Origin: Pseudoalteromonas citrea | GTDB lineage: Bacteria > Pseudomonadota > Gammaproteobacteria > Enterobacterales > Alteromonadaceae | Assembly (NCBI RefSeq): GCF_000238375.3 | Contig: NZ_AHBZ03000023.1 | Coordinates: 62,001 to 126,000 of the forward strand | Direction of reading: 5' to 3' | Length of the DNA: 64,000 bases | Shown: piece after piece, positions 58,335 to 64,000 of the stretch | Numbering within the stretch: position 1 is the first letter of the stretch | Layout of the letters: each line of letters starts with the position of its first letter | The notes under the pieces: model-generated | Told to the model about the DNA's origin: nothing | Database searches by the model: none | What the model saw: the letters and a program-made list of their open reading frames with translations, nothing else | Position numbers and translations under genes: made by a program

Positions 58335-59105
58335 ATGAATCAAACGGATCTGCTCGAAGAAGTTCTGCACCTTAGCCGTCAAGCTGGAGAGGCCATCATG
58401 CCTATCTATGCCAAAGATTTCGCTATCGAGTACAAAGCAGATGAGAGCCCAGTAACAGACGCAGACATAGCCGCACACAAGGTTATTGTGGCCGGCTTAC
58501 AAGCTCTGACGCCCAAAACCCCCATTCTCAGCGAGGAGAGTGCACATATTCCTTGGGCGACTCGTCAAACATGGGATGAATACTGGTTGGTTGATCCGAT
58601 TGATGGCACTAAAGAGTTTATTAAGAAAAATGGCGAATTCACCGTTAATATCGCTCTTATAAGAGCGGGTAAACCCATTTTAGGCGTGGTCCACGCGCCA
58701 GCACTCAATGTCAGCTATTTAGCAGCAGAAGCCATTGGTGCATTTCGTGAGTGTGGTGAAGCACGCATAGAGCTTAAGGTGACGCAGAAGGCCAACACAG
58801 GTAAAATTAATGTCGTAGGGTCTCGCTCGCACCCTTCACCTGATCTTGCTGCCTATTTAGAAAAATTTGATGACGTAGAAATGGTACCCAAGGGCAGTTC
58901 TCTCAAATTGTGCTTAGTGGCTGAAGGCAGTGCAGACATATACCCGCGCTTAGGGCCGACGTCAGAATGGGATACCGGAGCGGGTCATGCGGTGGCCGAA
59001 ATTGCTGGAGCTACGGTTACTAAAGTCGACGGCAGCCCATTGACTTACAATCAAAAAGACAGCTACTTAAACCCCTACTTTATTGTTTCTAGACTATTAG
59101 ATTAA
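58335..59105 (+). CDS. cysQ: 3'(2'),5'-bisphosphate nucleotidase
   Basis: CysQ, 256 residues, removes the 3'-phosphate of PAP and PAPS, preventing accumulation when PAPS is used. Metal-binding motifs ESPVTDADIAAH, DPIDGTKEF and WDTGAGHA are all present. It closes the operon. Confidence 0.96.
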   Translation: MNQTDLLEEVLHLSRQAGEAIMPIYAKDFAIEYKADESPVTDADIAAHKVIVAGLQALTPKTPILSEESAHIPWATRQTWDEYWLVDPIDGTKEFIKKNGEFTVNIALIRAGKPILGVVHAPALNVSYLAAEAIGAFRECGEARIELKVTQKANTGKINVVGSRSHPSPDLAAYLEKFDDVEMVPKGSSLKLCLVAEGSADIYPRLGPTSEWDTGAGHAVAEIAGATVTKVDGSPLTYNQKDSYLNPYFIVSRLLD

Positions 59106-59138
59106 CGTTAAGGTATTGGCAGATACTGTAACGTAAAA

Positions 59139-59157
59139 AGGCACCTTTTTGGTGCCT
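59139..59157 (+). terminator. Terminator after cysQ
   Basis: AGGCACC-TTTTT-GGTGCCT forms a 7-bp stem. It lies between convergent cysQ and the lipoprotein gene. The minus-strand side is followed by TTTT, so it may serve the lipoprotein gene better. Confidence 0.65.
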
Positions 59158-59176
59158 CTACTTTATCCGCATAACA

Positions 59177-60505
59177 CTACAAAGAATACAACGATTGCAT
59201 CGCCTTATAATCTACGCCGAACTCTTGTCTGAACCAATGATTGACAAAATCTTCATTCGGGTTAATTTTGCCACATCGCAGCGCATTTTCAGCCACTGAC
59301 TCAGCAGCAGAATGCTGACAATATTGTAATTTCCAAAGTGCATTCAGATCCGATATGTACTGGCCTTGTAACGGCCTTAACTGTACCTTTAACAAGTCGG
59401 TTAAGTTCAAGAAATTAGCGGCCAAAGGCTTTATTTCTGCTTCTTTGTAATTCGCGGTATGACTCTTAGTCGAGTTAACTTCGCTGTTAGAGTGTTGATG
59501 ACTGACCATTTGTCCTGCCATCATACCTTTGTAACCCAGTCGCACGGTGTAGTATTCTTGATATTCATTTATCGGGTAAATGTATACCCGCTCAATGTCG
59601 ACATCAATACGCTTCTCACTGTCTTGCGGGTCGACTCGTGATTCTGTCACCAGATAACGCTTTTCTTGCTGAGTATGTCGAACTTGGCGCTCATAAGTTA
59701 TATCAGTATTAAATTGAAATTGCGCCGTTTGCCGTGCTTGTGAGGTATACCATAAGCTTTTTTGGAATGCATTTCTCAAATCAATGACAGTACTTTCAAC
59801 TAAGTAACGCTGTGCTGTACTCTCAAATGAGCCTAAATTTAAGCGAGTATCAAAGCGCACGCTTTTAAAGCGGCTTTGGTCATAGGTGTCTAACTTAAGT
59901 GACACTGCCTGTTGCCAAGCCAAACAATACTTGTGTACAAATTGACGTAAGTAAAAGCGCTGACCATGAACATGCTCGGCAAGCGACAGACAGCGTGATT
60001 TTCCATCTTGATTTAGCTGCGCTTTATATTGTGTGAGTTCAGCACTAATTTGTGCATTGTTTAGTAAGTAGGCATATTGACTTTCAAACCATCGGAATCG
60101 GTCTGGCTGCTGGCTGTTAGCTAAACTCTTTGCTTCTTTGCGCAGCCACCTGTTCATATGACCCAGCTCTTCACTTTGTGTGGCAGCTTGGGCTCCAAAT
60201 GACTCTAAACTCCATTTAGATTGGTTACGCAATATGGTTTCAAGTTTTTGTGCCGCGCCAGTAAAGTTACCTGCTAAACGCAGCATTCTCACTTCAATTA
60301 AGCCACGATCAACGATTTTATTTCTTGCTATGGCTAAACCTTGTTGCGCTTTAATATCCTCTGCATCTTCAGCCAATGCTTGTTCATAAAGTGATGCTGC
60401 TTGCTGATATAACCCTTGCTGATATAGCTTATCGCCTTTTTCAACTAAGCTAGTACATGCTGATAAACTAAGTGCTAAAGCGAGTATATATAACGGTTTA
60501 CGCAT
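59177..60505 (-). CDS. Predicted lipoprotein with an N-terminal TPR-like repeat, function unknown
   Basis: It has 442 residues from ATG 60505; a TTG three codons earlier has a better-spaced AGGATG, so the start is uncertain. The signal peptide ends in a lipobox (LSLSAC). Residues about 25-65 form a tetratricopeptide-like pair (GDKLYQQGLYQQAASLYEQALAEDAED). The rest is mostly predicted helix followed by beta strands and shows no family I recognise. It stands alone between the cys operon and nat. Confidence 0.75.
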   Translation of the reverse strand: MRKPLYILALALSLSACTSLVEKGDKLYQQGLYQQAASLYEQALAEDAEDIKAQQGLAIARNKIVDRGLIEVRMLRLAGNFTGAAQKLETILRNQSKWSLESFGAQAATQSEELGHMNRWLRKEAKSLANSQQPDRFRWFESQYAYLLNNAQISAELTQYKAQLNQDGKSRCLSLAEHVHGQRFYLRQFVHKYCLAWQQAVSLKLDTYDQSRFKSVRFDTRLNLGSFESTAQRYLVESTVIDLRNAFQKSLWYTSQARQTAQFQFNTDITYERQVRHTQQEKRYLVTESRVDPQDSEKRIDVDIERVYIYPINEYQEYYTVRLGYKGMMAGQMVSHQHSNSEVNSTKSHTANYKEAEIKPLAANFLNLTDLLKVQLRPLQGQYISDLNALWKLQYCQHSAAESVAENALRCGKINPNEDFVNHWFRQEFGVDYKAMQSLYSL

Positions 60506-60593
60506 ATTTCTCAACCATCCTTTTTGGTTTCATATCACCGGATTTTATATGCCAAGACTCTACCCTAGTTCACGCGCAAAATCTATCCATATA

Positions 60594-61421
60594 CTAGCGC
60601 TGTTGATTTACTCTTTCATGCACCTTGGCAAAGGCTTTCTCAATCACAGGGGGACTAATCTGTAGCCTAAAATGCTCTTGTAATAAACCTTGTAACTGCT
60701 GAGTTCCGGTAATATCGCACTGGGTATGTTCCCCGGTATGCTCATTCCAAAATAAATAGTGTAAGTTACGAATTAAATGACGTTGCCCACTTTCAATGCG
60801 TGATACCACCAAGTTATTCACAAACCCCGCTTCTGGGTGTTGATGACTGTAAAAATGCGCCACATCGCAATCCCCTTCATAGACGACAGATAAATCGACC
60901 TCATATAAATCAAGCTGCTCAGGAGCCTGAATACTGACTTTAACTGTTTGCTCTTTACGTTCAACGAGATACTGATTCACCCCTTGCTCTAGACTATTAT
61001 TACTGTCAATTTTTAGTGGAAGAATCGGCGTTTTGACACCAAAACCAACATCAACAAGATACTCGCAGCCCGCTAGTGTGAGTAACGTCACACGATGCGT
61101 TCTGGGGTTAGTCTCAAGGCCATTGAGCATCACACGCGCAAGTACAGGCCGCACTTCAAACCCAAGGTGGGCCAGTGCCATACAAGCAATCTTATTGTGC
61201 TCAAAACAATACCCTCCTTGGCGATTAGCGATCACCCGGGTAAATACGTCTGTTTCTTCAAGCGATAAAAAGTCACCATATAATGCATTAATACTGCTAA
61301 AGCTAAATTCAGCTAAATGCCTTATTTGCAGTTGAGATACTAACTCTAAACCACTCAAGTTGCCTGGTAGTCCAAGCTGGAGAAGGTAATCGGCAATATA
61401 GTTGCTAGGTAACGTCGTCAT
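60594..61421 (-). CDS. nat: Arylamine N-acetyltransferase
   Basis: NAT, 275 residues, has the Cys-His-Asp triad: Cys72 in RQGGYCFEHN, His109 in THRVTLL, Asp124 in YLVDVGFG. It transfers acetyl groups from acetyl-CoA to arylamines and hydrazines; the natural substrate is not deducible. There is no pathway context. Confidence 0.93.
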   Translation of the reverse strand: MTTLPSNYIADYLLQLGLPGNLSGLELVSQLQIRHLAEFSFSSINALYGDFLSLEETDVFTRVIANRQGGYCFEHNKIACMALAHLGFEVRPVLARVMLNGLETNPRTHRVTLLTLAGCEYLVDVGFGVKTPILPLKIDSNNSLEQGVNQYLVERKEQTVKVSIQAPEQLDLYEVDLSVVYEGDCDVAHFYSHQHPEAGFVNNLVVSRIESGQRHLIRNLHYLFWNEHTGEHTQCDITGTQQLQGLLQEHFRLQISPPVIEKAFAKVHERVNQQR

Positions 61422-61577
61422 GTAAAGTCCTGATTAATTTTAGTAAGTGCAGCCAAGGTAAAACCTCAAGTCAAGTTGAGGTCAACAACTTTAAGCGTTA
61501 ATTTACTCATAAATATAAACAGATCGTTCATCACTCAATCAACGTACAAAAGGGTAATTATCATTTGGAAAAACACC

Positions 61578-61751
61578 ATGTTTGGCATTTTTAAAAAAGA
61601 CCCACAGAAAAAGTTACGTAAGCGTTATGATGAGAAACTAGAGGAGGCTATGCATGCACAGCGCCGTGGCGACATCAAAGGCTATGCCCTATTAACTGCG
61701 GAAGCCGAAAGTATATGGGCTGAAATACTCCAATTACAGCAAAGTGACTAA
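61578..61751 (+). CDS. Very small basic protein, DUF6435-like
   Basis: The 57-residue protein runs from ATG 61578 (MFGIFKKDPQKKLRKRYDEKLEEAM). It is a charged helical protein resembling the small conserved family with an MFGLFKKDPxKKLxKxY start. Function is unknown. It converges on the tufB terminator. Confidence 0.75.
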   Translation: MFGIFKKDPQKKLRKRYDEKLEEAMHAQRRGDIKGYALLTAEAESIWAEILQLQQSD

Positions 61752-61766
61752 ATTACGGGCATAAAA

Positions 61767-61790
61767 AAACCCAAGCCTAAGCTTGGGTTT
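61767..61790 (-). terminator. tufB terminator
   Basis: AAACCCAAGC/GCTTGGGTTT has a 10-bp stem with a CTAA loop and A/T-rich flanks that suit both strands. It differs from the tufA terminator at only two bases. Confidence 0.87.
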
Positions 61791-61824
61791 TTTATTAATG
61801 CGTTTGCATTAACTATAGTCGATA

Positions 61825-63009
61825 TTACTCAACGATAGTTGCAACAACACCAGCACCAACTGTACGACCACCTTCACGGATAGCGAAGCGTAAACCTTCG
61901 TCCATCGCGATTGGTACGATTAGATCTACAGTCATCTTGATGTTATCACCAGGCATTACCATTTCTACGCCTTCTGGTAACTCAACGTTACCTGTTACGT
62001 CAGTTGTACGGAAGTAGAACTGTGGACGGTAACCTTTGAAGAATGGAGTATGACGACCACCTTCATCTTTCGAAAGTACGTATACTTCTGAAGTGAACTT
62101 TGTGTGTGGTGTGATTGAACCAGGCTTCGCTAGTACTTGACCACGTTCAACGTCTTCACGCTTAGTACCACGTAGAAGTGCACCAATGTTCTCACCCGCA
62201 CGACCTTCGTCTAGAAGCTTACGGAACATCTCAACACCCGTACAAGTTGTCTTCGTAGTTTCTTTCATACCTACGATTTCAACTTCGTCGTTCACGTTTA
62301 CAATACCAGCTTCAACACGGCCAGTTACTACTGTACCACGACCCTGGATTGAGAATACGTCTTCGATAGGCATGATGAATGGCTTATCGATGTCACGCTC
62401 TGGCTCTGGAATGTAAGAATCTAGTGCTTCTGCAAGCTCTACAATCTTGTCTTCCCACTGCTTCTCGCCTTCTAACGCCTTAAGCGCTGAACCTGCGATT
62501 AGTGGTAAGTCATCACCTGGGAAGTCGTATTCTGAAAGAAGTTCACGAACTTCCATCTCTACTAGCTCAAGTAGCTCTTCGTCATCAACCATGTCACATT
62601 TGTTCATGAATACGATGATGTAAGGTACGCCAACCTGACGAGAAAGTAGGATGTGCTCACGTGTTTGTGGCATAGGACCGTCAGTTGCAGCAACTACTAG
62701 GATTGCGCCGTCCATTTGTGCAGCACCAGTGATCATGTTTTTAACATAATCCGCGTGTCCTGGACAATCTACGTGTGCGTAGTGACGAGTCGGTGTATCG
62801 TACTCAACGTGAGACGTTGAAATTGTGATACCACGCTCACGCTCTTCTGGAGCGTTATCGATTGCTGCGAAGTCTTTTGCTTCACCACCGTATACTTTTG
62901 CAAGTACGTTAGTGATTGCTGCAGTTAGGGTAGTTTTACCGTGGTCAACGTGGCCGATTGTACCAACGTTTACGTGCGGTTTTACGCGTTCAAACTTTTC
63001 TTTTGCCAT
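61825..63009 (-). CDS. tufB: Elongation factor Tu (second copy)
   Basis: EF-Tu again, 394 residues, with exactly the same protein sequence as the copy at 32703. It follows four tRNA genes as in E. coli thrU-tyrU-glyT-thrT-tufB, so tRNA and EF-Tu are co-transcribed. The 5' flanks of the two copies are unrelated while the 3' flanks are nearly identical through the terminator. Confidence 0.98.
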   Translation of the reverse strand: MAKEKFERVKPHVNVGTIGHVDHGKTTLTAAITNVLAKVYGGEAKDFAAIDNAPEERERGITISTSHVEYDTPTRHYAHVDCPGHADYVKNMITGAAQMDGAILVVAATDGPMPQTREHILLSRQVGVPYIIVFMNKCDMVDDEELLELVEMEVRELLSEYDFPGDDLPLIAGSALKALEGEKQWEDKIVELAEALDSYIPEPERDIDKPFIMPIEDVFSIQGRGTVVTGRVEAGIVNVNDEVEIVGMKETTKTTCTGVEMFRKLLDEGRAGENIGALLRGTKREDVERGQVLAKPGSITPHTKFTSEVYVLSKDEGGRHTPFFKGYRPQFYFRTTDVTGNVELPEGVEMVMPGDNIKMTVDLIVPIAMDEGLRFAIREGGRTVGAGVVATIVE

Positions 63010-63137
63010 GACGGAACCTATCGTTTATGTGTCTAGATTACATATAAAACCAACCCACGAAAATGCGGATTAGAATTTTTCAATAAATGAATATTTTAGG
63101 ACAAATCAAAGGAAGCGTTTGAGAAGATTCAGCAGCC

Positions 63138-63213
63138 TGGTGCTGATAGGCAGATTTGAACTGCCGACCTCACCCTTACCAAGGGTGCGCTCTACCAACT
63201 GAGCTATATCAGC
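63138..63213 (-). tRNA. tRNA-Thr (GGT)
   Basis: The 76-base cloverleaf GCTGATA...TATCAGC-A-CCA has anticodon GGT in CTTGGTAAG. It is the last tRNA before tufB. Confidence 0.97.
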
Positions 63214-63226
63214 AACACCAGAAAAC

Positions 63227-63301
<75 letters not shown>

Positions 63302-63347
63302 TTTAGCAAACTGTTTTCTTAACTACCTCTAACCGTCAAGAATAAAG

Positions 63348-63432
63348 TGGTGGAGGGGGCTGGATTCGAACCAGCGAAGGCAGTGCCGTCAGATTTACAG
63401 TCTGATCCCTTTGGCCGCTCGGGAACCCCTCC
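63348..63432 (-). tRNA. tRNA-Tyr (GTA)
   Basis: The 85-base type II tRNA has a long variable arm, acceptor GGAGGGG and anticodon GTA in CTGTAAA, ending in encoded CCA. Confidence 0.97.
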
Positions 63433-63478
63433 ACATAACAATTCTTTGTCTAAAGCTTCTGCATAAGAGTGCAGAAAA

Positions 63479-63554
<76 letters not shown>

Positions 63555-63575
63555 ACTGCTTTAGTACGGGGCAGG

Positions 63576-63604
63576 ATTCTAGAGCAAGGTCGGGGGTGAT
63601 GCAA
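63576..63604 (-). promoter_or_regulatory. Promoter of the tRNA(Thr-Tyr-Gly-Thr)-tufB operon
   Basis: The minus strand reads TTGCAT, 17 bases, TAGAAT, then a GC-rich discriminator (CCTGCCCCG), as in stringently controlled stable RNA operons. An AT-rich run upstream could act as an UP element. Confidence 0.8.
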
Positions 63605-63660
63605 GAGTAAAATCAAAAAAAATCAAAGTTTTTTAACTAAATGCTCATTATTACAGCAAA

Positions 63661-63680
63661 AACCACTATAAACAGTAGTT
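63661..63680 (-). terminator. Terminator of coaX
   Basis: AACTACT and AGTGGTT pair (one G-T wobble) around a 6-base loop at the stop codon, followed by five T residues on the minus strand. Confidence 0.55.
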
Positions 63681-64000
63681 AACGTACAAAATCACACCAA
63701 TTTTTCAACCCTTTGAATACCAAATCATCAATAAAGATACTTGGCTTTTCATAATGTTGCTGCAATAGTTCACCATAACCACCAGCAAAAATTACTTGCA
63801 TATCTTTCGCATCACACTCTAATTGCGCGATGGCTGTATAGACTGCTCCTAATGTCGATACTAACGCGCCATTTTTTACTGCATTCGGCGTGTTACAGCC
63901 CAACTCTTGAGCAAATAAACTGGTGTTATCACTGAATACTTTTTCTGTATTCGCCAAAAGGCTTGCGATCATCATATCCAAACCCGGTAATATCCAGCCA
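63679..64000 (-). CDS. coaX: Type III pantothenate kinase, C-terminal part (partial)
   Basis: About 107 codons are in the window; the frame is open at the right edge and the N-terminus is outside. GWILPGLDMM and the late AGGYGEL stretch are typical of CoaX, the first enzyme of coenzyme A synthesis. Its position upstream of the tRNA-tufB operon mirrors the coaA-birA neighbourhood of E. coli. Confidence 0.85.
   Translation of the reverse strand, partial: GWILPGLDMMIASLLANTEKVFSDNTSLFAQELGCNTPNAVKNGALVSTLGAVYTAIAQLECDAKDMQVIFAGGYGELLQQHYEKPSIFIDDLVFKGLKNWCDFVR

Overview
The window looks like a chromosome segment of a marine gammaproteobacterium of the Alteromonadales, most likely Pseudoalteromonas. 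This rests on the style of the EF-Tu, RpoB/RpoC and ribosomal proteins, the AT-leaning composition, and the order tRNA-Thr/Tyr/Gly/Thr-tufB and secE-nusG-rplKAJL-rpoBC. It is an inference, not a database result.

Positions 1-31700 hold an accessory lipopeptide locus with the signature of iron acquisition. Read right to left on the minus strand, it has a periplasmic PvdQ-like Ntn-hydrolase acylase, an MbtH protein, a fatty-acyl-AMP-ligase/NRPS (FAAL-ACP-C-A-PCP), a one-module PKS (KS-AT-KR-ACP) and a strong terminator. Then come a paralogous pair of succinate dehydrogenase membrane anchors (SdhC-like, SdhD-like), a convergent AraC/PchR-like regulator, two TonB-dependent receptors, and a giant NRPS (C-A-PCP-E-C-A-PCP-C-A-PCP-C...) that leaves the window on the left. 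A lone ECF sigma factor (FecI/PvdS type) with a good Fur box over its promoter lies at the right edge of the locus. Colinear reading predicts: fatty acyl - unknown amino acid - malonate extension reduced to hydroxyl - D-Ser - Gly - Gly - (more, off-window). Removal of the fatty acyl group by the acylase would resemble pyoverdine maturation. The sdhCD-like pair lacks both heme b axial histidines but keeps the quinone-site residues. It is the most unusual item here.

Positions 31700-50960 are housekeeping: a TerB-like protein, a small lipoprotein, then on the minus strand rpsL-rpsG-fusA-tufA, a small exported-protein operon whose first gene is frameshifted, and tRNA-Trp-secE-nusG-rplK-rplA-rplJ-rplL-rpoB-rpoC with its usual terminators, attenuator and L10 leader.

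Positions 51000-61750 hold deoC and a plus-strand sulfate assimilation operon (cysG-cysD-cysN-SLC13/RCK permease-cysC-cysQ). They also hold an unknown lipoprotein, an arylamine N-acetyltransferase and a very small basic protein. Positions 61800-64000 hold tufB, a near-perfect copy of tufA including its 3' terminator. Upstream of it are four tRNA genes with a clear promoter and the 3' end of coaX.
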